NCBI RefSeq assembly: GCF_042646165.1
Contig: NZ_JBHRTC010000013.1
Length of the DNA stretch: 64,000 nt
Strand: one strand, 5' to 3'
Source of the DNA: Microbaculum marinum
GTDB taxonomy: Bacteria; Pseudomonadota; Alphaproteobacteria; Rhizobiales; Tepidamorphaceae
A program made the position numbers and the translations under genes. The number at the start of each line of letters is the position of its first letter. The first letter of the stretch is position 1. Positions 8,891-20,789 of this stretch are shown here, piece by piece. The notes below the pieces were generated by a model that searched no databases, had not been told where the DNA came from, and worked only from the letters and a program-made list of their open reading frames with translations.

Positions 8891-9664
8891 ATGACGCACC
8901 CCGCAGTCACCATCGAGCGCCGGGGGTCGAGTGCAATCGTTCGGTTCGACCGGCAGGGCCGCGCCAATGCCATCGACTTCGCCATGATGGATGCATTGAC
9001 CGAAGCCGCGCGGTCCTTCGAGCAGGACAGCGACACGGCGGCGATCGTCCTGACCGGCGCAGCCGGGGTCTTCTGCGGCGGAATGGACCTGCGCGACCCT
9101 GCCTTCGCCCGGCTGGACGGCATGAGCCTCAACGAGGTGCGCGCCCTTGCCGAATGCGGTCCGCGGATGGTGCGGGCATGGGCTTCGGTCGAGATCCCGA
9201 CCATTGCCGCCATCGAGGGACCTTGTATCGGGGGCGGCCTTGCCCTGGCTGCAATCTGCGATTTCCGGATTGCCGGCGTCGCGGCCCGGTTTGCCGCTCC
9301 CGAGGTGGCCGTCGGCCTCAACATGGGATGGCACTCGGTGCCGCGCCTGGTCAGCCTGATCGGGGAGCAGACCACCCGGCGGCTGCTGCTTCTCGGCGAG
9401 CAGTGGGACTCCGACGAGGCGCTGCGGCGCGGGTTCGTCGACGAGGTGAGCCACGCAACCGCTGCGCTCGATGCGGCACTTGCGATGGCGGAGGTCCTTG
9501 GATCCCGTCCGCCGGCGCCGACGCGAATGGTCAAGCGACAGCTGGAGTCCATCCGCGGCTCCGGTTTCGCGGAGAGCCGGCTGGACAAGGATCAGCACGC
9601 GCTGGCCTGGCTTTCGGAGGATTTTCGCCGCGCCGTGGCACGGTTTGCGAAATCGGGATCCTGA
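8891..9664 (+). CDS. Enoyl-CoA hydratase/isomerase (crotonase) family protein
   Basis: This 257-residue crotonase-fold protein has both oxyanion-hole segments: GAAGVFCGGMDL (about residues 57-68) and IEGPCIGGGLALAAICDFRIA (about 108-128). Members act on acyl-CoA thioesters in fatty-acid or aromatic degradation. The residue where hydratases carry the first catalytic Glu reads PCIGGGL, which is atypical, so hydratase activity is unsure; it could be an isomerase or another CoA enzyme. An AAAGG ribosome-binding site lies upstream. It converges on the GAF-EAL gene 43 nt downstream. Confidence 0.88.
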   Translation: MTHPAVTIERRGSSAIVRFDRQGRANAIDFAMMDALTEAARSFEQDSDTAAIVLTGAAGVFCGGMDLRDPAFARLDGMSLNEVRALAECGPRMVRAWASVEIPTIAAIEGPCIGGGLALAAICDFRIAGVAARFAAPEVAVGLNMGWHSVPRLVSLIGEQTTRRLLLLGEQWDSDEALRRGFVDEVSHATAALDAALAMAEVLGSRPPAPTRMVKRQLESIRGSGFAESRLDKDQHALAWLSEDFRRAVARFAKSGS

Positions 9665-9707
9665 CTACGCGGATCGCGAGGTCGCGGCGCCCTGTCGTGC
9701 CGGAAGG

Positions 9708-10985
9708 CTATGACCGCGGCGAAGCGGCGACGCAGTCCGCATGCGGAAAGCCGTACTTCTCGAAATTGCCCAGAGCGGCCGCGAACGGCACCGGGCGGCC
9801 CAGCAAATAGCCCTGGCCCTTCTGCACGCCCAGGGCGGTCAGCGTGTTCAGTTCTGACATGGATTCAACGCCTTCGGCGACGATCCTGCTGCCGGTCTCC
9901 ACGGAGAAGCCGACGAGGGCGGCGGTCAATGCCCGGCGCACGGGATCCACGTTGATGTTGCGCGTCAGGCTCATGTCCAGCTTGATGATATTGGGAAGCA
10001 GCTGAAGGATATGCTGAAGGCACGAATATCCCGCCCCCGCGTCGTCGACGGCGATGCGCAGGCCCCTTTCGCGGAGCGGCTTCAGACGCGCATTTATGGA
10101 AGCGTAATCGTCTATCAGGGCGTGTTCGGTGATCTCGAGCACGAACCTCTCCGCCGGAAGCCGAGTCATCAGGTTCTGAAATGCCTCCGAGTTCACCGTT
10201 TCCGGGGAGGCATTGATCGACAGGTGCGTACCAGGCGGAAGCTGCGGGAACACGGCGACGGCGCGTTTCAGGGTTGCCATTTCCAGATCGACACCCATGC
10301 CGGCGCTGGCGGCCTCTTCGAACCATCGATCAGGTGACCTCAGGGGCTCGGCGGTGAAGCGGGTGAGGCACTCGAGGCCGACGGGACGTCGGGATTCCAG
10401 GTCCCAGATCGGCTGGTAGACGATTGAAAAGCGGTTCTCCCTGATGACCTCCGATATGCGGGCAAGTCGTTCGTCTGTGTGCTTTCGCTTGTCCAGATCA
10501 CGGCCGATCTCGCGTGCGGCCAGATCGGCGAAGGCGCGCATCATCGTATGGTCGCGTTTGTTGAGCGTCTTGTCTGGCTTGAAGGACAGGCAGCAGAACA
10601 TTCCGTAGACGCGGCCGTTCGACAGCCGCAGCGGCACGCTAACGTGTGCACCGATCGGAACAGCTGCGGTGATGGGGAGTGCGACCGCCAGTGGCTCATC
10701 TGCCGTGTCAGGGATCAGTTCGGGAAGGCGTCCGTCGAGAATGAGCGGACAGTACACGTCTTCAAGCGCATGGCTGTCGCCGACCTTTATGAGATGCTCC
10801 TGGCCCGGCGCGTCGACGACACGAAACACCGAGCGGCCGTCGACGATCTCGGAAATATACGCCGCCTCCATCCCAAGATGTTCGCGCATCACCTTCAGTG
10901 CTTGCCTGACGACGGTGTCGCCTTCGTCCACGGAGGTGTCGGAACTTCTCAGTAGGCTGAGCAGAGGTGAGCGGTCCTGTGACAC
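9708..10985 (-). CDS. GAF-EAL domain cyclic-di-GMP phosphodiesterase
   Basis: The 425-residue soluble protein has a GAF sensor domain (about residues 20-160) and an EAL domain (about 180-415). The signature Glu is present (GLECLTRF, ECL instead of EAL). Other catalytic positions are kept: INASPET, EITEHAL, DDAGAGYS, IKLDMSL and AEGVES. It is therefore probably an active phosphodiesterase that breaks down cyclic di-GMP to pGpG in response to a GAF ligand. There is no membrane segment. The start is a GTG at 10985, and no neighbouring gene shares its strand. Confidence 0.93.
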   Translation of the reverse strand: MSQDRSPLLSLLRSSDTSVDEGDTVVRQALKVMREHLGMEAAYISEIVDGRSVFRVVDAPGQEHLIKVGDSHALEDVYCPLILDGRLPELIPDTADEPLAVALPITAAVPIGAHVSVPLRLSNGRVYGMFCCLSFKPDKTLNKRDHTMMRAFADLAAREIGRDLDKRKHTDERLARISEVIRENRFSIVYQPIWDLESRRPVGLECLTRFTAEPLRSPDRWFEEAASAGMGVDLEMATLKRAVAVFPQLPPGTHLSINASPETVNSEAFQNLMTRLPAERFVLEITEHALIDDYASINARLKPLRERGLRIAVDDAGAGYSCLQHILQLLPNIIKLDMSLTRNINVDPVRRALTAALVGFSVETGSRIVAEGVESMSELNTLTALGVQKGQGYLLGRPVPFAAALGNFEKYGFPHADCVAASPRS

Positions 10986-11326
10986 GATCTAGCCTGGCGT
11001 CATCGCGGTTGATGATCCCGAAAATGGTAAGGTCGTCGCTAACTTACAATATGCGCCAGCTAAACATTTTTGCATGTATTTGCTTGCGGCTCGGTTACTG
11101 GATTCCAAAGGCATATGCAGAACGCATTGCTGGCGGGGCCTCTGGAAACACCTCAGACAGGATCACAGTTCTAACTTTTGGTGCTTCGACCAGACGAGGT
11201 AACGCAGCACGCGGTCGATTGGTTGACCTTAGGACCGATCACGAATTCGTGAGTGTCGGCGGCTTGCCCCTCCGACGCCGCGACTTGAACTGGCGATTGC
11301 CTCTTCCTCGGGCTGAAGAACTGCCG
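10986..11326. other. Intergenic region between EAL gene and trmO, with a 14-bp palindrome
   Basis: These 341 nt hold no convincing gene. The stretch 11040-11120 is clearly less GC-rich than its surroundings and may contain the EAL gene's promoter on the - strand. A perfect 14-bp palindrome, TCACGAATTCGTGA, lies at 11239-11252, about 10 nt after a TTGACC (11223-11228). It could be an operator, but no regulator of known specificity is adjacent. Confidence 0.4.
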
Positions 11327-11836
11327 CTACCCCGGGCCCTGCCGAACACCTGACCGGTTCTGTCCTGTTCCCGGGTTCCGCCGCGCAAGCGGCCTGGACC
11401 GGCGCTCGTGCCATCCGACCCTGGCGTCCGGTTTGGAATCGGTCGACGCGAAATAAGGCTTGATGTCGAGCAGCGGCGTGCCATCCAGGCAGTCGATATG
11501 GCGTACCCTGAGCCCGTCGGCCTCGACGGCGACGATGTCGACAACCGAAAGGCCGATCGGGTTCGGTCGTACCGGAGACCGCAGCGCGAATACGCCATGG
11601 CTCACATGGTCATTCGGCGGGGTCAGCGTCGTCACGTTCCTGGCGGCGTCGTGGAGCCAGTACAGAACGATCGCGTGCGTGCAGGTTTCGAGTGACGCCA
11701 AGCCCGTCCGATAGGGCTGATCGACGCTGATACTGCAGATTTCATCGCTCTCCATGGAGTTCCTCGGGCAGTTGCCGGTTTGCGTCCAGGGGGTGTGGAT
11801 GCGGCCGATGAACGTGAGGGTCGAACCCGCCGGCAT
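11327..11836 (-). CDS. trmO: tRNA (t6A37) N6-methyltransferase TrmO
   Basis: TrmO (YaeB family) uses S-adenosylmethionine to methylate N6-threonylcarbamoyladenosine at position 37 of tRNA. The 169-residue protein has the beta-barrel family hallmarks: FIGRIHTPW at the N-terminus, CPRN, FALRSPVRPNPIGLSVV in the centre, and LDGTPLLDIKPY toward the C-terminus. The start at 11836 (MPAGS) is chosen because AAGGAG lies just upstream, which discards 22 residues of the longer frame. The C-terminal tail of about 25 residues (Arg/Gly-rich) is not family-conserved. It diverges from the methionine operon, which supplies its cofactor precursor. Confidence 0.92.
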   Translation of the reverse strand: MPAGSTLTFIGRIHTPWTQTGNCPRNSMESDEICSISVDQPYRTGLASLETCTHAIVLYWLHDAARNVTTLTPPNDHVSHGVFALRSPVRPNPIGLSVVDIVAVEADGLRVRHIDCLDGTPLLDIKPYFASTDSKPDARVGWHERRSRPLARRNPGTGQNRSGVRQGPG

Positions 11837-11907
11837 GTCGAAACTCCTTATCAGGTGATCGGGCGACGTTAGCCGATCGGAGCAGCCGTCTGCCAACGAC
11901 AAGTGCC

Positions 11908-12054
11908 GAAGGTGCGCCGCGAAGTCGCGTCGCGAGGGTGCGCCTCGAAGGGGCGTTTAGAAGGTGCGCCTCAAGGGGCGCCTCCAAGGGTGCGCCAAGG
12001 GGGGCCTCCAAGGTACCTCCAGGTGCCTCCACGGTGCCGCCAAGGTGCGGTTCC
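11908..12054. repeat. Degenerate 13-nt tandem repeat (about 12 units)
   Basis: Twelve imperfect head-to-tail units of about 13 nt, with consensus close to GAAGGTGCGCCTC, fill this stretch. Units start at 11908, 11921, 11934, 11947, 11960 and 11973; later units shrink to 10-13 nt. It lies in the divergent space between trmO and the ArsR-methyltransferase gene. It has no spacers and so is not a CRISPR. A short open frame crosses it on the - strand but looks non-conserved. Such an array can arise by slippage and could vary in copy number. Confidence 0.8.
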
Positions 12055-12089
12055 TCGCCTCCTCGTGTAGCGGTCTGCCCGAGATCGAG

Positions 12090-12122
12090 TTGACAACATA
12101 AAGATATCTTTATATCGATATT
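12090..12122 (+). promoter_or_regulatory. Methionine operon promoter with 16-bp palindromic operator
   Basis: A TTGACA -35 box (12090-12095) is followed by a perfect 16-bp palindrome, ATAAAGATATCTTTAT, at 12098-12113, which fills the spacer and reaches the likely -10 region (12111-12122, TATATCGATATT). The site is thus placed to block RNA polymerase. The first downstream gene encodes an ArsR-family regulator, so autorepression together with control of metF and metH is the simplest reading. ArsR-type regulators of the SAM/SAH cycle such as SahR are known in Proteobacteria. Binding here is inferred. Confidence 0.75.
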
Positions 12123-12127
12123 AGCAC

Positions 12128-13147
12128 ATGAGGATCGATGAGATGCTGCCGATCTCCACCGATGGGCTCCTGAATGCCTTGCGCGCCGCCGGCGAGCCAA
12201 CGCGGCTGCGCCTGCTCGCACTGCTGGCGGAAGGAGAGCGCAGCGTGAAGGACCTCACCGACATCCTCGGCCAGAGCCAGCCGCGCATCAGCCGGCATCT
12301 GAAGCTGCTCGCGGAGTCTGGTCTGATCACGCGATTCGCCGAGGGATCCTGGGCGTTCTACCGGATCGCGGATGCCGGCCCGGCAGGGGAGATCTGCCGG
12401 GAGATCGTGGCGCGCCTCGATCGTTCGGACCCTGTGCTGGCGCGCGACCGGGCGCGGCTCGAAGCCGTGCGCAGGGCGAATGCGGAGGTGGCGGCCCGCT
12501 ACTTCAGCGCCTACGCGAGCCGCTGGGACCAGATCCGCTCGCTGCACGCCAACGAACAGAAGATCGAGGCGGGCCTGCTGCAACTGGTCGGCGAGGACAA
12601 GCTCGGCCTCGTCGTCGATCTGGGGACCGGCACCGGCCGCATGCTCGAGGTCTTCGCGCCGCATACCGAACGCAGCATTGGCGTCGACGTCTCCCACGAC
12701 ATGCTGTCCTACGCTCGCAGCCGTCTGGAGCGCGAGGGCCTGCGCAACTGCCAGCTCCGGCAGGGCGACATCTACAACCCGCCGCTGGAGGACGGCATCG
12801 CCGACCTCGTGGTGATCCACCAAGTACTGCATTATCTGCAGGATCCCGACCGCGCCATATCCGAAGCCTCCCGCCTGCTGAAGCCGGGGGGGCGGCTGCT
12901 GGTCGTGGACTTCGCGCCGCACGGTCTGGAGTTCCTACGCGCCGACCAGGCGCACCTGCGCCTGGGATTTTCACGCAAACAGATCGCCGACTGGATGAAG
13001 GCCGCCGGCGTCGAGTTGAGCGGTCAGGTCGATTTCCCGCCCGAGCATACGGATTTCGCGGAGATCGGCCGGCTGACCGTATCGGTCTGGCTCGGCACGG
13101 ACACCGGCCAGCGCATCCCGCGCGGCGCATCGGAAGAGGCTGCCTGA
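12128..13147 (+). CDS. ArsR-family regulator fused to SAM-dependent methyltransferase
   Basis: The 339-residue protein joins an N-terminal ArsR winged helix (about residues 10-90; LTDILGQSQPRISRHLKLL is the recognition region) to a Rossmann methyltransferase domain (about 115-330; motif I is VVDLGTGTGRML, and VIHQVLHYLQDPD is motif IV-like). It precedes metF directly and metH shortly after, so it probably senses SAM or S-adenosylhomocysteine and controls methionine synthesis. ATG at 12128 is very close to the promoter; ATG at 12143, with GAGG nine nt upstream, is an equally good or better start. Whether the methyltransferase half is catalytic or only a sensor is unknown. Confidence 0.92.
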   Translation: MRIDEMLPISTDGLLNALRAAGEPTRLRLLALLAEGERSVKDLTDILGQSQPRISRHLKLLAESGLITRFAEGSWAFYRIADAGPAGEICREIVARLDRSDPVLARDRARLEAVRRANAEVAARYFSAYASRWDQIRSLHANEQKIEAGLLQLVGEDKLGLVVDLGTGTGRMLEVFAPHTERSIGVDVSHDMLSYARSRLEREGLRNCQLRQGDIYNPPLEDGIADLVVIHQVLHYLQDPDRAISEASRLLKPGGRLLVVDFAPHGLEFLRADQAHLRLGFSRKQIADWMKAAGVELSGQVDFPPEHTDFAEIGRLTVSVWLGTDTGQRIPRGASEEAA

Positions 13148-14053
13148 ATGACGACGACTTTCGCTCCCCCCCATTCGCGTGCCGTTCCCGGCTTCGCGGT
13201 CTCATTCGAGTTCTTCCCGCCCAGGACGGCGGAAATGGAGGCCTCCCTGTGGTCCGCCTTCCAGCGGCTCGCCCCGCTCGGACCGCGCTTTGCCTCCGTC
13301 ACATACGGAGCGGGCGGTTCGACGCGGGACCGCACGCACCAGATCGTGGCACGGATGCGCCGGGTGTCCGACATCGAGCCGGCTGCGCATCTGACATGTG
13401 TCGATGCAAGCCGGGCGACGCTCGAAGAGGTCATCCATTCGTATCGCCAGGTCGGCGTGCGCCACATCGTGGCGCTGCGCGGCGATCCTGCAGAAGGCGT
13501 CGGCGAAGCCTACGTTCCGCATCCGCAGGGATTCCAGACGACGGCCGAGCTTGTCGCCGCCATCAAGCGGTCAGGCGACCTCGAAGTGTCGGTGTCCGCC
13601 TATCCCGAGAAGCATCCGGAGTCGCGAGACTTCGATGCTGACATCGACGTGCTGGCCGCAAAGGTAGATGCAGGAGCGAGCCGGGCGATCACCCAGTTCT
13701 TCTTCGACAACGATCACTTCTATCGCTTCCGCGACCGGTTGGAGAAGCGCGGCATCGACATTCCCCTCGTCCCGGGCATCTTCCCGATTTCCAACTTCTC
13801 CCAGGCGGCGCGCTTCGCCGGCCGCTGCGGCACGCATGTGCCGGGCTGGCTCGCCGAGCGCTTCGAGGGCCTCGATGACGATCCGGACACGCGCCGCCTC
13901 GTTGCCGCGACGGTGGTCGCCGAGCAGGTCTTCGACCTCGCCGCCAACGGCGTCGACGAATTCCATTTCTACACGCTGAACCGGGCCGAACTCGTCTATG
14001 CGACCTGCCACATGCTGGGTCTCAGGGCGATGACGACCGACGCGGCGGCCTGA
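13148..14053 (+). CDS. metF: 5,10-methylenetetrahydrofolate reductase
   Basis: MetF reduces 5,10-methylene-tetrahydrofolate to 5-methyl-tetrahydrofolate with FAD and NAD(P)H, providing the methyl donor for MetH. The 301-residue TIM-barrel protein has FEFFPPRTAEME near the N-terminus, SVTYGAGGSTRDRT, HLTCVDASR, ALRGDPAEG, QFFFDNDHFYRF, and EFHFYTLNRAELV at the C-terminus, all characteristic. Its ATG follows the stop of the ArsR-methyltransferase gene with no gap, indicating translational coupling, and metH starts 24 nt after its stop. Confidence 0.97.
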   Translation: MTTTFAPPHSRAVPGFAVSFEFFPPRTAEMEASLWSAFQRLAPLGPRFASVTYGAGGSTRDRTHQIVARMRRVSDIEPAAHLTCVDASRATLEEVIHSYRQVGVRHIVALRGDPAEGVGEAYVPHPQGFQTTAELVAAIKRSGDLEVSVSAYPEKHPESRDFDADIDVLAAKVDAGASRAITQFFFDNDHFYRFRDRLEKRGIDIPLVPGIFPISNFSQAARFAGRCGTHVPGWLAERFEGLDDDPDTRRLVAATVVAEQVFDLAANGVDEFHFYTLNRAELVYATCHMLGLRAMTTDAAA

Positions 14054-14077
14054 ACACACAGATCCAAGAGGAAGTAC

Positions 14078-17806
<3,729 letters not shown>

Positions 17807-17838
17807 TCCCCTGGTGAAATCAGGCCGCCCCAGGAATC

Positions 17839-17862
17839 AAAACGGAGCCTCACAGGGCTCCG
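17839..17862 (-). terminator. Rho-independent terminator overlapping the 27-aa gene stop
   Basis: On the - strand a 7-bp GC stem (CGGAGCC at 17843-17849 paired with GGCTCCG at 17856-17862) with a 6-nt loop is followed by four uridines (17842-17839). The stop codon of the 27-residue gene (17852-17850) lies inside the loop, so the gene ends within its own terminator. There is no T-tract on the + strand, so it should not terminate metH. Confidence 0.7.
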
Positions 17863-17933
17863 AACACGATTGCCGCGACGAACAGGAACACCGCGCCGGT
17901 CATCAGGAACTGTAATCGTCGGATGCTGGTCAT
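17850..17933 (-). CDS. 27-residue single-TM membrane peptide
   Basis: This small open frame starts with MTSIRRLQFLMTG and continues into a hydrophobic helix ending FGAL, so it has a basic N-terminus and one membrane span. GGGAGACGG lies just upstream of its ATG (17933), and a rho-independent terminator overlaps its stop. That combination of ribosome-binding site, transmembrane composition and terminator is unlikely by chance. I recall similar unnamed short membrane peptides in Hyphomicrobiales but cannot verify homology. It lies opposite to metH and the following extensin gene. Function is unknown. Confidence 0.72.
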   Translation of the reverse strand: MTSIRRLQFLMTGAVFLFVAAIVFGAL

Positions 17934-18095
17934 GTTCCGTCTCCCGCATCTCCCCAGTCACAGAAGTGTAACGTGAGCCGGCGGCAAGACGAAGAATTTT
18001 CGTTGCTGCGCCGCAATATGGACTTCGATTCGCGCTAGTCACTGTGGACGAATGCGTCCATCTTGTTAGGCCGCAAAGCGAATCGGCGGCGTCGA

Positions 18096-19472
18096 ATGGG
18101 CAGCACGACAGTACGACTTGAACGGCTCTGGATCGCCGTCCTGCTGGGAGCCGGAGGGCTCGTCGCCGCGGCCGACATGAGCGGGGCCCGCGAATCGGTG
18201 CCTGTGCCGCGCGAACGTCCGCAGCAGGTCGAAGCCCCGCTCCCGATCGGCAAACCGGCAGTGGACAGCGTCCAACCTTCCGAGCAAAGCCCACAAGACG
18301 CAGCCGAAGCCGTTCCGCTGCCGCCTGACAGGCCCCGCAGCGAAGCGGTGGTTGTCGAGGTTGCGGCAAACGAGCCGGCCGGCGCACCGCCTCTTCCCGC
18401 AGACAAGCCCGAGCGGGCTCCTGGCGGGGTCGAGGCGCCATTGCCGGAAGCCCGACCGGAAGGTGTTGCGACGCCGAATTCCGAACAAGGACCAGCCGAC
18501 GCCGGCACTCCATTGCCTCAGCAGAAGCCCGAGCAGGCGGCTGCTCCCGTACCCGAACAGAAGCCGGCAGAGGCCGCCGCGCCGTTGCCGGAGGATAGGC
18601 CGGACGAGGCCGGACCACCCCTGCCGGAGGAGAAGCCCGAGAATGAGACCGCGGAAGGCGAGCCCGGGGCGAGCGAAGTGCGCGCAGACGAGGCCGCTGG
18701 AGAGGAGACCGGACCGAAGGCGCCTCTGTTCGCCGAGGACGCGATGTCGCCGGCCTGCGCAGCGATCGAGGAGGGCAGGGTCTCCGGCCGACCGCTGAAG
18801 CCGATCGAGGATCCGGCGGGCTGCGTGGTGCCGGCTGTCTACGCGGTATCGTCGGTGGGAACCGATCGCGCGATCACGCTGGCGCCGGAGGCCGAGTTGA
18901 ACTGTGCGATGGTCGACAGGCTCGACGCGTTCGTGGAAGAGGTGATCGAGCCGGCCGCGAGAGAGATCCTCGGCTCCGATCTGACGGGCCTGGGCATCGC
19001 CGGATCGTATGTCTGCCGGACCCGCAACGGGGTGGCCGATGCCGAACCAAGCGAGCACGGCAAGGCGAATGCCATCGATCTCTCCAGCTTCATGCTCGCC
19101 GATGGCCGTGTGATCACGGTCTCTGCGGATTGGGGAAGCGTGCCGGCAGCGGATGCTGCTGTTGCATCGGGAACCGAGACAGACCCGACTTCGGACGCGG
19201 GCCATGAAGGCCCGTCCGATGAAGAGATGGCGGAGGCCGACGCCTCAGAAGACGGGTCCGACGCGCCCGCCGAACCGGATTCCATTCCGAAAACAGAGGG
19301 GTTCAACAAGGAGGAAACGGCTGCCGCGCGCTTCCTCCGCGAAATCCACGGCAAGGCCTGCGGCCCGTTCACGACCGTCATCGGACCCGAGGGTGACGAG
19401 TATCACCGGGACCATTTCCACATCGACCTGCAACCGCGCGGCGCCAACGGGCGCACCACATATTGCCAGTAG
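18096..19472 (+). CDS. Secreted extensin-like protein with proline-rich repeats and LAS/M15-type zinc motif
   Basis: The 458-residue protein has a signal peptide (about 1-29), then roughly nine degenerate proline repeats of the form PLPxxKPExA (about 30-190), and a C-terminal extensin-like domain (about 225-458). The domain carries SEHGKANAIDLSSF and YHRDHFHIDL. These correspond to the SxHxxGxAxD and HxH zinc ligands of LAS/M15 peptidases such as VanY and MepA, so a peptidoglycan peptidase role is plausible. An acidic insertion of about 60 residues lies between the motifs and is absent in the paralogue at 20.8 kb. The repeats may span the periplasm. Start ATG at 18096 is chosen because the signal peptide follows. 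Confidence 0.88.
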   Translation: MGSTTVRLERLWIAVLLGAGGLVAAADMSGARESVPVPRERPQQVEAPLPIGKPAVDSVQPSEQSPQDAAEAVPLPPDRPRSEAVVVEVAANEPAGAPPLPADKPERAPGGVEAPLPEARPEGVATPNSEQGPADAGTPLPQQKPEQAAAPVPEQKPAEAAAPLPEDRPDEAGPPLPEEKPENETAEGEPGASEVRADEAAGEETGPKAPLFAEDAMSPACAAIEEGRVSGRPLKPIEDPAGCVVPAVYAVSSVGTDRAITLAPEAELNCAMVDRLDAFVEEVIEPAAREILGSDLTGLGIAGSYVCRTRNGVADAEPSEHGKANAIDLSSFMLADGRVITVSADWGSVPAADAAVASGTETDPTSDAGHEGPSDEEMAEADASEDGSDAPAEPDSIPKTEGFNKEETAAARFLREIHGKACGPFTTVIGPEGDEYHRDHFHIDLQPRGANGRTTYCQ

Positions 19473-19494
19473 CCAAGCCGGAGAAACGGACCCG

Positions 19495-19974
19495 CTACCG
19501 AGCGGCGGGATTCTTCGTGTAGCCCGGGCCGATCGTCGGCGGCTGCTCCGGCAATACGTCCGACCCGATCTTGGACGTGTAGCTCTTTTCGTGGGTCTCG
19601 ATCAGGGAGCCATCCGGCGCGCTGAGTGTGAGAACCACCTTGTAGGGCACATCCTCCTGGACTCCCCGTACGGGGGGCGACTGGATGGCAATGCGCTTCT
19701 GTCCTGCGGTCGAGACGGCCTGGACCCTGAGCGGTTCGCCGCCTGCCGGATCTTCAAATTCGGCAACGAATACGGTGCCTTCCGGGATGGTGCGCCGGCT
19801 GGTGGCGACCATCGTGTAGGTCGCTTCGGATAGGCGGTAGTTGAACTGGAAGCCGCCACCCGACACCTCGACATAGGGCCCGTCGGACGGCTCGCAGCCG
19901 GCTGCCAGGACGAGTAGGCAGAGTACGACCAGACCTCTGAGCGCGGCGACTGCTCCGGCAACCACGGCAGGCAT
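19495..19974 (-). CDS. Small lipoprotein of unknown function
   Basis: The 159-residue protein has a lipoprotein signal peptide with lipobox LAAGC near residue 27, so it is likely anchored to a membrane by lipidation. The mature part (EPSDGPYVEVSGGGFQFNYR...) looks like a beta-rich domain and has no family I recognise. The start at 19974 is supported by GGAGGAG upstream; a longer frame to 19992 has no such site. Its 3' end converges with the extensin-like gene, 22 nt apart. Confidence 0.75.
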   Translation of the reverse strand: MPAVVAGAVAALRGLVVLCLLVLAAGCEPSDGPYVEVSGGGFQFNYRLSEATYTMVATSRRTIPEGTVFVAEFEDPAGGEPLRVQAVSTAGQKRIAIQSPPVRGVQEDVPYKVVLTLSAPDGSLIETHEKSYTSKIGSDVLPEQPPTIGPGYTKNPAAR

Positions 19975-19997
19975 AGGAACTCCTCCCAGCAAGTGAG

Positions 19998-20636
19998 CTA
20001 ACCGTCAAAATCCGGTACTATAGTTAGATTAGGACGCTTTCTGATCTGGTGGCGTCGCGCCTTGGCGCGGTTGCCGCAGGTGAGCATGTCGCACCAGACG
20101 CGGCTGGCGTTGCGCGAACGGTCGACGAACAGCCAGTTGCAATTGGGGCAACTCTTGACCTGGGCGATCACCGGCGACTGGGCGAGGGCCAGCCCGGAAT
20201 GGGCGAGCGCCGCGCGAGCGGTAGCGGGGGAGGCGCCTGCGGCGGGAGCAATCTTCGGAACAAGGCCATCCGCGCCGATGTCGACGGCAACCTCCGACAT
20301 CGCGTTGCCCAGTGCGTATAGCAGGGGCCGGAAGGCCAGGGATGGCGGCGCCATCCCGCTGGCCGCGGTTCGGAACAGCTCGTCGATCGACTGGCGCAGC
20401 GCCAGCATGTCGAGGACGGCGGGGGTATCGAAGCTGCAGTCCGGTACCGTGATCAGCGGGATGTAGCACGTCGCCGCATCAAACCGGATAGCTGCGGCGA
20501 GCCAGGCTGCGATGTCGGCGCCGTCGCGCAAACGGTCGCCGCGCCGGGCGGCATCATCCGCGTAGTAGACGGTATTGGCAAAGTCGAGGCACAGCGCGCC
20601 GCCGACGAACTGCCGCTCGGTCCAGGCAAAGGGCAT
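19998..20636 (-). CDS. ABATE/CGNR zinc-finger domain protein
   Basis: The 212-residue protein has the CGNR family layout: an N-terminal ABATE domain beginning with GGALCLDFANTVYY, and a C-terminal zinc finger with CPNCNWLFVDRSRN...WCDMLTCGNRAKARRH, in which four cysteines bind zinc and CGNR gives the name. This family is thought to comprise stress-linked transcription factors. It lies immediately downstream of the small lipoprotein gene in reading order (that is, upstream on the - strand), and could be cotranscribed with it. It diverges from the second extensin-like gene. Confidence 0.9.
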   Translation of the reverse strand: MPFAWTERQFVGGALCLDFANTVYYADDAARRGDRLRDGADIAAWLAAAIRFDAATCYIPLITVPDCSFDTPAVLDMLALRQSIDELFRTAASGMAPPSLAFRPLLYALGNAMSEVAVDIGADGLVPKIAPAAGASPATARAALAHSGLALAQSPVIAQVKSCPNCNWLFVDRSRNASRVWCDMLTCGNRAKARRHQIRKRPNLTIVPDFDG

Positions 20637-20789
20637 CCCATAAACCGGTAAATCGGATGTTACTGGTTACATACTGCCTTTGTCAGCCTTCGGCAATCCC
20701 TGTGGCCGCCAATGACGGGACTGCACAGCAACGGAATTTTTACCCTGCTTCTTAACCGCGCGTTTCTCTCGCTTCCGAATGATCCCTGC

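Noticed and set aside
10967..11353. + strand open frame of 128 codons after the EAL gene
   Set aside because: No ribosome-binding site, no domain, overlaps the EAL gene start and trmO end; composition changes across it.
11908..12054. Repeat array as a CRISPR
   Set aside because: Units are contiguous and degenerate with no spacers, and no cas genes are nearby.
12055..12127. SAM or cobalamin riboswitch upstream of the methionine genes
   Set aside because: The promoter is within 40 nt of the start codon, so there is no room for a riboswitch; none is seen before metH (24-nt gap).
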